Below, one piece after another: positions 45,431 to 52,847 of a stretch of DNA of 64,000 bases (positions within the stretch are counted from its first letter, which is position 1; every line of letters starts with the position of its first letter). This stretch comes from Halodesulfurarchaeum sp. HSR-GB (GTDB lineage: Archaea > Halobacteriota > Halobacteria > Halobacteriales > Halobacteriaceae): positions 1,908,117 to 1,972,116 of the forward strand of contig NZ_JAVKGN010000001.1 of assembly GCF_031432215.1 (NCBI RefSeq), given 5' to 3'. The position numbers and the translations under genes were made by a program. The notes under the pieces were generated by a model, which was not told the origin of the DNA, searched no databases, and saw nothing but the letters and a program-made list of their open reading frames with translations.

Positions 45431-45726
45431 ATCGAACGAGCCAGTATCTGGTGCTCGGCGGCGCGATCGCCATCGCCGCCGTCCTCGGGTACGTCGGCTT
45501 CGTTTACACGGGTGGCGCCGTCCCATGGGGCGAGCGCTTCAGCGCCGTCATGCAGGGCGGGACCGCCGGGGAGAGCGGTTCGTTGATCCAGATCGGTCGG
45601 GGTGGAATCGGTGGATTCCTCCTCGCCGGCCCGTTGCGGGACAACGTCTTGCCGTTTGCTCTCCTGGTCCTGCTTTTGGCCGGGGCGAGTGTCGGCCTGT
45701 ACTGGTGGATCGAATCGAATGACTGA
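45427..45726 (+). CDS. CbiN/NikN-like small membrane component
   Basis: A 99-residue protein with two helices (about 7-27 and 72-92) separated by an extracytoplasmic loop that is Gly-rich. The topology and position match CbiN or the PDGLE/NikN component that helps CbiM load metal. Sequence similarity to classical CbiN is weak by eye. It overlaps cbiM (ATGA) and ends 9 bases before cbiQ. Confidence 0.75.
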   Translation: MNRTSQYLVLGGAIAIAAVLGYVGFVYTGGAVPWGERFSAVMQGGTAGESGSLIQIGRGGIGGFLLAGPLRDNVLPFALLVLLLAGASVGLYWWIESND

Positions 45727-45735
45727 CCGGCAACC

Positions 45736-46548
45736 ATGAGTGAACTCACGAGTCACGTTCCTGACCCCCGGTTGCTCACCACCTACGCGGAGCAGGGCGC
45801 CGGCCCCTTCCACCGGATCAACGCCTGGACGAAGGTGGCCGTGCTGGCCCTCGCCGTGGTGGCAGTCACCATCGCCGAGGGACTGCTCACGGTCACGGCC
45901 ATCTACGTGGTCGTCCTGGCCGCGTATGCAGCGGCCGGGCTCCCCGTCAGACGGCTCGTCGCGTGGTACACGCTGCCGTTCATCTTCGTGACGGTAATCG
46001 CCGGACCGCTTGCCATTGGTATCCCGGGCGAACCCATCGTGGCCATCCCCCATCCGTTCGGGCAACTCTCGATCACCTGGGCGGGGGCAACAACGTATTT
46101 CACCCTCCTGGGCCGGGGGCTCACGGTCGTCACCTACTCGCTTGCAGTCTGGATGACGACCCGGTACGCGGATATGGTCCACGTGCTCGGCCGGTCGCTC
46201 CCCACGCCGATCGACCAGGTCGCGCTGTTCGCCTATCGGTTCACCTTCGTCATCCTCGAAGTGATCGAGGACCTCCTGAAGGCGACCCGGGCCCGGGGCG
46301 GATCGCTCAGTGAGAACTTCTGGGCGAACCGGACCCTCTACGGTCGGATCTTCGGCCACACGTTCATCCGCGCACTCGAACGCTCGGAGACGCTGCTCAA
46401 ATCGATGGAGGCCCGGGGCTATCACGGCGATCTGACGGTGTACAGCCAGGTCGAGCGACCGCCGGCCCGCGAACTCGTGGCCCTGGCGGTGCTCACGGTC
46501 GCAATCGGGTGGTACGCGCTGACGGTTCGATACGGAGTGATCGCATGA
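45736..46548 (+). CDS. cbiQ: ECF transporter transmembrane protein CbiQ
   Basis: A 270-residue EcfT-type protein with about five helices. The coupling helices carry ATRARGGSLSE and KSMEARGY, the paired A-R-G signatures that grip the ATPase. It overlaps cbiO by 4 bases (ATGA). Confidence 0.93.
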   Translation: MSELTSHVPDPRLLTTYAEQGAGPFHRINAWTKVAVLALAVVAVTIAEGLLTVTAIYVVVLAAYAAAGLPVRRLVAWYTLPFIFVTVIAGPLAIGIPGEPIVAIPHPFGQLSITWAGATTYFTLLGRGLTVVTYSLAVWMTTRYADMVHVLGRSLPTPIDQVALFAYRFTFVILEVIEDLLKATRARGGSLSENFWANRTLYGRIFGHTFIRALERSETLLKSMEARGYHGDLTVYSQVERPPARELVALAVLTVAIGWYALTVRYGVIA

Positions 46549-47435
46549 GCGAGACAGAGTTCCACGAACAGGACGAGAATCGGGCCGCCGAACAGATCGA
46601 CTGTGTCCACGAGGACCCCTTCGACTTCGACGAGGAGCCCCTCGTATCCCTGCATTGTCTCTCACACACCTATCCTGACGGGACCCGGAGCGTCCACGAC
46701 GTGAGTTTCGCCGTCAGGGCCGAGGAAACGGTGGGTCTCATCGGTGGAAACGGAGCCGGGAAGTCCACGCTGATGGAGCACCTGAACGGCCTTCTCGACG
46801 TTCAGGAGGGGCAACTCCGAATACAGGGCGAACAGATCACCGAGGACAACGTGGAACTGGCCCGGCGGGAAGTCGGGTTCGTCTTCCAGGACGCGGATTC
46901 CCAGATCGTCGCCCCCACCGTCATCGACGATGTGATGTTCGGCCCGCTGAACTACGGGGCCTCGAAGGATGAGGCACGAGAGCGGGCCGAGCGGGCACTC
47001 GACCGACTCGACGCAATGCATCTCTCCGACCGGGTTCCACACCACCTCAGCGGAGGGGAAAAGCGCCTGGTCGCCATCGCCGGCGTCCTGGCGATGGACC
47101 CGAGCGTGATCGTCATGGACGAGCCACTCGCCGGACTGGACCCGGCCCGCGAGCAGCGTGTTCGGTCGGTGATCGAGACCCTGCAGGCAGAGGGCATCGG
47201 CCTGGTCATCGCGTCCCACGACGTGGACTTCGCGGGCAGTGTCGCCGACCGCATCGTGGTCATGGACGACGGGGACATCGTCGGGTCCGGCACGCCCGAG
47301 GCCGTCTTCTACGACGACACGCTGCTGGAGCGCGCAAACCTTCGCCCGCCAACGGCGGTGCGGGTCGCACGGCGACTCGGGGTCGAAGCCGATCGACCGG
47401 TGACCGAGGACGCACTCGTCGATCTGCTGTCCTGA
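46545..47435 (+). CDS. cbiO: ECF transporter ATP-binding protein CbiO
   Basis: A 296-residue ATPase. Walker A is GGNGAGKST, the Q-loop is FVFQDADSQIVAPTV (typical of ECF ATPases), the signature is LSGGEKRLVAIAGVL, Walker B is VIVMDEPLAGLD, and the H-loop is IASHDVDF. An N-terminal acidic extension of about 35 residues precedes the ABC fold. The start at 46545 is the ATG that overlaps the cbiQ stop. A T6 run at 47493-47498 downstream may end the transcript. Confidence 0.94.
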   Translation: MSETEFHEQDENRAAEQIDCVHEDPFDFDEEPLVSLHCLSHTYPDGTRSVHDVSFAVRAEETVGLIGGNGAGKSTLMEHLNGLLDVQEGQLRIQGEQITEDNVELARREVGFVFQDADSQIVAPTVIDDVMFGPLNYGASKDEARERAERALDRLDAMHLSDRVPHHLSGGEKRLVAIAGVLAMDPSVIVMDEPLAGLDPAREQRVRSVIETLQAEGIGLVIASHDVDFAGSVADRIVVMDDGDIVGSGTPEAVFYDDTLLERANLRPPTAVRVARRLGVEADRPVTEDALVDLLS

Positions 47436-47503
47436 AAGGAAACAAGCCGGAGACGCCTGCCGAGAAACCAACCCGCAACCGTCTAGCACCCCTTTTTTCG
47501 GTG

Positions 47504-47917
47504 ATGAGCTACCACAACAAGATCGCCCTCGACGCGCCGTTCGACTCGGTCGTCGACGCGCTCACTGACACACTCGGCGAGGAGGGCTTCGGCGTCCTCG
47601 CGGACATCGACATCCAGGACATCTTCGCGGAGAAACTCGACGTCCAGCGGGACGAATACCGGATTTTCGGCGCGTGCAATCCGCCACTGGCCAATCAGGG
47701 CATCGAGGCGGAGATCGATCTGGGGACCCTCCTCCCCTGTAACGTCGTGGTGTACGCCGAGGACGGCGACGTTATCGTCAGTGCCGCGGACCCGACGGAA
47801 TTGATCGATCTCACGGGGAACCCGGAACTCGACGAGATTGCAACCGAGATCGGCGAGCGTCTCGATCGCGTGCTGGAAGAACTCGAATCGGAGTTCCCCG
47901 CGGGCAGCAACGCTTAA
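47504..47917 (+). CDS. DUF302 domain protein
   Basis: A 137-residue protein with the DUF302 core: FDSVVDALTDTLGEEGFGVLADIDI at the start (about 13-37), a central GACNPPLANQGI with one Cys, and IGTLLPCNVVVY-like strand with a second Cys. The family has a pseudo-BolA/heme-binding-like fold, sometimes linked to metal or redox stress. A CCTTTTTTCGG run just upstream serves as terminator of the cbi operon or as promoter element. Confidence 0.88.
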   Translation: MSYHNKIALDAPFDSVVDALTDTLGEEGFGVLADIDIQDIFAEKLDVQRDEYRIFGACNPPLANQGIEAEIDLGTLLPCNVVVYAEDGDVIVSAADPTELIDLTGNPELDEIATEIGERLDRVLEELESEFPAGSNA

Positions 47918-47995
47918 GCTACCTCCACCCCCCACCATCTCTGGCTTTACTAACACTTATCGAGTGAAGCGTATTTTCAGGCCCAAACAAACCAG

Positions 47996-48047
47996 GTTCC
48001 CAAATCCTGGGAACTGACATCCCGCTATATCTCCTTGGAATTTTAAC
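47996..48047 (+). promoter_or_regulatory. Thiolase promoter region with GTTCCCA-N5-TGGGAAC palindrome
   Basis: GTTCCCA (47996-48002) and TGGGAAC (48008-48014) form a perfect 7-base inverted repeat with a 5-base centre. CTATAT at 48025-48030 and TTTTAAC at 48041-48047 are possible TATA boxes for the thiolase ATG at 48071. The palindrome lies upstream of the core promoter, where haloarchaeal activators or repressors often bind. Confidence 0.4.
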
Positions 48048-48070
48048 AAGTTTTCGGGGAGAGGATCGCC

Positions 48071-49327
48071 ATGCCAGACCCATCACTCATCGGTACTGGA
48101 GCGACGCAGTTCGGGAGCGTCCTCGAAGACGAATCCCTCCAGGGAAAGACCTTCGAAGAGATCGCCGCCGACGCGGCGTTCCAGGCAATGGACGATGCAA
48201 ATATCGAACCGGAGGAGATCGACGCCTTCTACGTCGGCAACATGCTGCAGAGCACGAGCGGGGTTTCCAGTCACGCCACGGTCTTGGCCGACTGGCTGGG
48301 ACTGCAGCAGAAAGCTGGTTTCCACTTCGACACTGCCTGTTCGACTGGAAACACGGGATTAGGAATCGCTCACGACGCAATCAAATCGGAAAGTTACGAG
48401 AACGTGCTCGTCGTTGGCGCGGAAATCACCTCCTCGCGACCCACGAGCCGGTTTCAACTCGACCGCGAGCCGATCGACCCACAGGAACTGTGGTATCTCA
48501 CCGATATCGGTGTGGACAACGTGTACGCCTACATGCACGCCTACGACGTGGCCACTGCCTACGGAGCCATTCCGAGTATGGCGTTCGCGGAGAAACACGA
48601 CCTCTCCGAGGATGAACTCGACGAGGTCATGTTCCACGTCAATCGGATCGCACGGGAACACGCTTCAAAAACGCCCAAGGCCGCCGTTGAGGAGTCCCTC
48701 GAAGATTTGGCCGCAGCGAAGGACTTCGAGGATCCACAGGAATTCTGGCGGAGCAAGAATAACCCGTTTTTCGCCTGGCCGACGCGGCAGCTGAGCGCCC
48801 TGCAGGCCGTCGACGGTGCCTCCGCCAGTATCATTTCGGCAAATCCCAGTGACTTCACGGACAAGGTGACCGCGAAGATCCGGGGTTATGACTGGCGGGC
48901 CAAGGGCTTCCCGTGGTACGGAGCCGACCCGACTCGCATGCCACAGGACGTGAAGGCCTTCGAAGCGGCCTACGAGAAGACCGGCATCGAGCCCGCGGAC
49001 ATCGATTATCTCTATGTCCATGACTGCATGCAGATCCATCAGCCGATCCTGGGAGAGTTGTCCGGCTACCTCGAGGATCCAGTTGCGGCGTTCAAAAACG
49101 AGGAGACCCTTTACACCGGCCCGAAACCGATGAACGTCTCCGGCGGCCGCCATGGAGTAGGCCACGCCTGGGAGGCCTCGGCCGGATTCGAGACCCACGA
49201 GATCCTGCAGCAGATGCGGGGGGAATCGGGCGAGAACCAAATACCGGACGAACCTGAAATCGCCGTCCAGCACAACCACGGCTACGGAATGCACACGGCG
49301 GTGACCGTTCTGGAGCGTGAGGCCTGA
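48071..49327 (+). CDS. Thiolase family (acetyl-CoA acetyltransferase-like) protein
   Basis: A 418-residue thiolase of the archaeal/SCP-x type. The nucleophile is Cys90 (FDTACSTGNTGLG), with active-site His in SGGRHGVGHAWEAS and a terminal QHNHGYGMH in place of the C-x-G motif of biosynthetic thiolases. It would condense or cleave acyl-CoA, with DUF35 as partner. A mevalonate role (with HMG-CoA synthase) is common for such pairs, but HMG-CoA synthase is not adjacent here. The stop is 2 bases from the DUF35 start. Confidence 0.92.
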   Translation: MPDPSLIGTGATQFGSVLEDESLQGKTFEEIAADAAFQAMDDANIEPEEIDAFYVGNMLQSTSGVSSHATVLADWLGLQQKAGFHFDTACSTGNTGLGIAHDAIKSESYENVLVVGAEITSSRPTSRFQLDREPIDPQELWYLTDIGVDNVYAYMHAYDVATAYGAIPSMAFAEKHDLSEDELDEVMFHVNRIAREHASKTPKAAVEESLEDLAAAKDFEDPQEFWRSKNNPFFAWPTRQLSALQAVDGASASIISANPSDFTDKVTAKIRGYDWRAKGFPWYGADPTRMPQDVKAFEAAYEKTGIEPADIDYLYVHDCMQIHQPILGELSGYLEDPVAAFKNEETLYTGPKPMNVSGGRHGVGHAWEASAGFETHEILQQMRGESGENQIPDEPEIAVQHNHGYGMHTAVTVLEREA

Positions 49328-49329
49328 TC

Positions 49330-49728
49330 ATGATCGAACGCGCACCCAAGACCTTCTACGAGGAACTGGAAGCCGGACGAATCGTCGGCACGAAGTGCAA
49401 CGACTGCGGGGAGTACACCTTCCCGCCGATGACTGCCTGTCGGCACTGCCGGAGCCGGGATCTGGAGTTCACCGAGATGAGCGGCGAGGGCACGCTTCAC
49501 TATTACTCCAGCACGATGATGCCCTCAAAGCGGTTCGCCGACGAGGACCGGATGGCCTACGGGATGGTCGAACTTGCGGAGGGACCGTACTTCTTCACGA
49601 AGATCGAGGGCGTCGAGTTTGCGAGCACCGATCAGATTCGGGAGGGCAACGAGGAATTGCCCATCGACGTTCGAGGCAAACCCGAGGAAGTCGCTGGGAA
49701 AACCGTCCTCGTCTTCGAACGGGCCTGA
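49330..49728 (+). CDS. DUF35 Zn-ribbon/OB-fold acyl-CoA partner protein
   Basis: A 132-residue protein with an N-terminal rubredoxin-like zinc ribbon (CNDCGEYTFPPMTACRHC) and a C-terminal OB-fold. Such proteins bind CoA and bridge thiolase with a partner enzyme in archaeal mevalonate and related pathways. It is two bases from the thiolase gene and convergent with acpS (48-base gap). Confidence 0.93.
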   Translation: MIERAPKTFYEELEAGRIVGTKCNDCGEYTFPPMTACRHCRSRDLEFTEMSGEGTLHYYSSTMMPSKRFADEDRMAYGMVELAEGPYFFTKIEGVEFASTDQIREGNEELPIDVRGKPEEVAGKTVLVFERA

Positions 49729-49776
49729 CCGGCCCGTGCGGTTTGCAAAGGGATCGGGGCGTGACCTAAAGACAGT

Positions 49777-50124
49777 TCACCAGCAGAGGGCAAACCCGAC
49801 CGCGTAATCACCATCGAACGCGAGTGAAAGGAGAATGCGGGAGCCATCGAGCCCCGTTCGATCGCCGGTAAGCGAAACCGTGGGCTTTCCGATGGCGTCA
49901 CGGCGTATTTCGATCGCCGGCCCCACCGGCAGGTCGCTGTCGATCGCTTTCTTGACGGCTTCTTTGCCCGCGAATGTGGTCGCGTAGTGTGCCAACGGCC
50001 AGCCGCTTGCTTCGGCGTAGGCAATCTCCCGATCGCTGAACACCGCATCCCGAAACGTGTCGGTAAACACGGTTTCGAGATGCCCGAGGCAGACCACGTC
50101 GACGCCGACCCCCCGCATCCTCAT
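49777..50124 (-). CDS. acpS: Holo-ACP synthase (4'-phosphopantetheinyl transferase)
   Basis: A 115-residue AcpS-type transferase that would attach phosphopantetheine from CoA to the carrier serine of ACP. The magnesium Asp is in GVGVDVV (Asp9) and the catalytic Lys-Glu pair in FAGKEAVKKA (Lys54, Glu55). It is about the normal AcpS length of 120. It overlaps ackA by 4 bases at the end of the ACP-Pta-AckA operon. AcpS and ACP are not usual in archaea, so this set may have been acquired from bacteria. Confidence 0.88.
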   Translation of the reverse strand: MRMRGVGVDVVCLGHLETVFTDTFRDAVFSDREIAYAEASGWPLAHYATTFAGKEAVKKAIDSDLPVGPAIEIRRDAIGKPTVSLTGDRTGLDGSRILLSLAFDGDYAVGFALCW

Positions 50125-51299
50125 TTCACGAGAGCCGCCGTCTTTCGGGCGATCCGCCGCTCCTCGTCGGTCGGGACGACAAGCACCGCCGTTTCCGAGT
50201 CGTCCGTCGAGACGATTCCTGCGTCGCCGTTCAGAGAGGTGTTTCGCTTGGGGTCGACGTTCGCGTCGAGGAGTTCGATATTCCCGGCTAACTCCCGAAC
50301 GAGGCTCGCGTTTTCACCGATCCCGGCCGTAAAGACGATCCCGTCGACTTCACCGAGCGTCGCCGCGTACGCACCAATCCGCTGTTTCACACTGTACGCA
50401 AACGTGCGAATCGCAAGGTCGGCCCGTTCGTCGCCGTTCTCGCGGGCTTTCAGCAGTTCTCGCATGTCCCCGCTGATCCCGGAGAGCCCGGCCAACCCAC
50501 TCTCGTCGTTGAGGATCTCGAAGATGCGTTCCAGATCCATGTCGAGTTCCTCGTACAGATGCTTGACGACAGTAGGATCGACGTCGCCGGACCGAGTCGC
50601 CATCACGATCCCTTCGAGCGGAGAGAACCCCATCGAGGTGTCGACGGAGCGTCCGCCCGCGACAGCCGCGACGCTACATCCACCCCCCAGATGGCAGGTG
50701 ATGAGGTTCGTCTCCCCCACCGGTCGATCGAGAATGTCACAGGCCTCGCGAGCCACGTACGCGTGTGAGATGCCGTGAAACCCGTATCGACGGATGTCGT
50801 GGTCGTCGTAGAAGCGATACGGGAGGCCGTAGAGGTAAGCCTCGGGGGGCATCGTCTGATGGAACGCCGTGTCGAAAACCGCGACCTGTGGAGTCTCCGG
50901 CAGTCGATCCGCCATCGCCTCGATGCCAGCGAGGTTCACGGGATTGTGAAGCGGGGCCACGCTCGCGAATTTTCGAATCGTCCGCTTGACCGACTCGTCC
51001 ACGAGCACCGGTTCGGTGCGCTCGCCACCGTGTACCACCCGATGACCGACGGCCTCGATGACACCGGTCCCGTCGAGCAGCCCGTGTTCGGAGTCCGTGA
51101 GACAGTTCAGAACCACACCCATTCCCTCACGGTGATCCGCGATCGGTTGCTCGCTCGTGACCGTCTCCGCACCCACCCGCTGGGACACGTAAGCGTTCTC
51201 ACCCCCAATGTCACCCACTTCGCCCTCGGTGACCGATTCGAGATCCTCGAACAGCTCGTACTTGATCGAGGTGCTCCCGCAGTTGATGACGAGGATCAT
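50121..51299 (-). CDS. ackA: Acetate kinase
   Basis: A 392-residue ASKHA-fold kinase that interconverts acetyl phosphate/ADP and acetate/ATP. Motifs: VINCGSTSIKY at the start, GHRVVHGG (substrate Arg), FDTAFHQTMP, HLGGGCSVAAV, GFSPLEGIVMATRSGDVDP and FTAGIGENA. Most haloarchaea instead use ADP-forming acetyl-CoA synthetase for acetate formation. The pair with pta gives an alternative ATP source from acetyl-CoA. It overlaps pta and acpS by 4 bases each. Confidence 0.95.
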   Translation of the reverse strand: MILVINCGSTSIKYELFEDLESVTEGEVGDIGGENAYVSQRVGAETVTSEQPIADHREGMGVVLNCLTDSEHGLLDGTGVIEAVGHRVVHGGERTEPVLVDESVKRTIRKFASVAPLHNPVNLAGIEAMADRLPETPQVAVFDTAFHQTMPPEAYLYGLPYRFYDDHDIRRYGFHGISHAYVAREACDILDRPVGETNLITCHLGGGCSVAAVAGGRSVDTSMGFSPLEGIVMATRSGDVDPTVVKHLYEELDMDLERIFEILNDESGLAGLSGISGDMRELLKARENGDERADLAIRTFAYSVKQRIGAYAATLGEVDGIVFTAGIGENASLVRELAGNIELLDANVDPKRNTSLNGDAGIVSTDDSETAVLVVPTDEERRIARKTAALVK

Positions 51300-52282
51300 C
51301 CTGTCTCCTCCACGAGAGTCGCCGTGATCACCGCGGCCCCGACGATATCCGCAACCGTCGCCCCTCTAGAGAGGTCACTCACCGGTTCGGCGAACCCCTG
51401 GAGAATCGGACCATAGGCACTCGCGCCGGCCAGTTCCTGGGTCAGCTTGTAGGCGATGTTCCCCGCGTCGAGGTCCGGGAAGACCAGGGTGTTCGCCTGG
51501 CCGGCCACCGGACCGAGGTCACCGTCGATTTTCCGTCGGGCGATGCTCTCGTCCAGGGCCGCATCGGCCTGGAACTCCCCGTCGATGGCATACTCCGAAG
51601 CGGCCGAGTTCGCCAGGTCGACGGCCGATTGAACTTTTTCCACGTCCGGGTGTGAGCCACTTCCTCGGGTCGAAAAGGAGAGCAAGGCTACTTTTGGGGC
51701 CGATTCGAGCAACCCTGCCCCACTGCGAGCCGTCGAAACCGCGATGTCGGCCAGTTCCTCGGCAGTCGGATTGGCGTTGACCGCAGCGTCCGCATAGAGG
51801 AGTTCCGAGCCGTCCCGAAGAGCCATCACGAAGACACTCGACGGCACGGTGATTCCCGGTTCGAGACCGATGACTTCCCGCGCGGCGGCGATCAGGTCAC
51901 CCGACGTACGAACACAGCCGCCGATCAGCCCATCTGCCTCCCCGAGTCGGACCAGCAAGCCGCCAAAGAGGAGTTCGTTTCCGAGGATCTTCTCGGCGGT
52001 AGCGGCCGAGACAGATCTTATAGACTGATAGGCCGAAATGTAGGACCCTTCCGTCCGGGCTCGCTTGGGGTCAATGATCTCGACACCCGTCAGATCGGCG
52101 CTCGCCTCCCGCGCCGTCTCCTCGATAGCCTTCCGAGGCCCGAGCAACACTGGGACAGCGAGGTCCTCCGACGCGAGTCGTGCCGCCGCTTCGACGATCC
52201 GGTCGTCGGTTCCCTCCGGGAACACCAGCCGCGGTCGAGTCTCCCTGGCAGCGGGCTCCAGCCGGTTCAGGAGATCGGTCAT
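51296..52282 (-). CDS. pta: Phosphate acetyltransferase
   Basis: A 328-residue short-form Pta (PTA_PTB domain only) that converts acetyl-CoA and phosphate into acetyl phosphate. Visible motifs include LVFPEGTDDRIVEAAARL, DGLIGGCVRTSGDLI, ALLSFSTRGSGSHP, and LVFPDLDAGNIAYKLTQ near the C-terminus. It overlaps acpP by 4 bases (ATGA) and ackA by 4 bases. The adjacent ACP raises the possibility that an acyl-ACP, not only acetyl-CoA, is the acyl donor; this is inference. Confidence 0.95.
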   Translation of the reverse strand: MTDLLNRLEPAARETRPRLVFPEGTDDRIVEAAARLASEDLAVPVLLGPRKAIEETAREASADLTGVEIIDPKRARTEGSYISAYQSIRSVSAATAEKILGNELLFGGLLVRLGEADGLIGGCVRTSGDLIAAAREVIGLEPGITVPSSVFVMALRDGSELLYADAAVNANPTAEELADIAVSTARSGAGLLESAPKVALLSFSTRGSGSHPDVEKVQSAVDLANSAASEYAIDGEFQADAALDESIARRKIDGDLGPVAGQANTLVFPDLDAGNIAYKLTQELAGASAYGPILQGFAEPVSDLSRGATVADIVGAAVITATLVEETG

Positions 52283-52533
52283 CCCGGTGGGTCCTCCACG
52301 TTCGCTTCGAGCCAGTCGACAGCCGCGCCGACGGTGCGATTGTCCTGAACCTCCGAGACCGAGATCGGGATCTCGAATTCGTCTTCGAGGGCGGCGACGA
52401 GCGCGATGATATCCATCGACTTCGCGTGCAAGTCGGCAATGAAGTCCGTGCTCCGATCGATCGATTCCGGCGGCTCCGCAAAGATCTCCGCGACGATTTC
52501 GACCGTTTTTTCCTGGATATCGCTGGCAGACAT
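52279..52533 (-). CDS. acpP: Acyl carrier protein
   Basis: An 84-residue acidic, four-helix ACP. The phosphopantetheine serine is Ser39 in FIADLHAKSMDIIAL, where the canonical D-S-L has become K-S-M. Helix I is VEIVAEIFAE and helices III-IV surround VSEVQDNRTVGAAVDWLEA. It is the first gene of acpP-pta-ackA-acpS. With AcpS in the same operon it can be converted to the holo form. No ketoacyl synthase or other fatty-acid gene is nearby, so its acyl substrate is unknown. Confidence 0.88.
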   Translation of the reverse strand: MSASDIQEKTVEIVAEIFAEPPESIDRSTDFIADLHAKSMDIIALVAALEDEFEIPISVSEVQDNRTVGAAVDWLEANVEDPPG

Positions 52534-52847
52534 TTCAATTTACTAAGCACTTCCAATATTCAAATAGATACAATGAAATTCCCAACATGTAGGAAGCAGA
52601 GTCGATCCCGATCCGCCAGGTGCCCCAAGTGGCAGTATTGCCGTCCGAAGAATGGCACGCTACCGACTATGGATCCAAGATATCTGGACCAAATCGACCC
52701 GCCCTCGTCGCGGAGCTGTTGCTCTTTTGCGGCTGAGCTGTACCCAAATGAAGGGGTCGAGGGCACGGTAACGATATCATCGTGCCTGGCAAGCTCGCGA
52801 TTCACGTTTGGCGTCGGTGCCACACTGAAGCGCCGAGCAACCGAGGA
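52534..52847. other. Intergenic region between acpP and thermosome genes, no gene supported
   Basis: This 314-base gap is more AT-rich at its acpP end, where TTTCAATTTACTAAGC and AATATTCAAATAG would hold the acpP promoter on the minus strand. One plus-strand frame reads like a decayed protein (segments such as PSEEWHATDYGSKISG interrupted by two stop codons), so a pseudogene fragment is possible. Nothing else is recognised. Confidence 0.3.

Noticed and set aside
52560..52823. 87-codon minus-strand frame between acpP and the thermosome gene
   Set aside because: Not acidic, no recognised motif, ends in the acpP promoter region.
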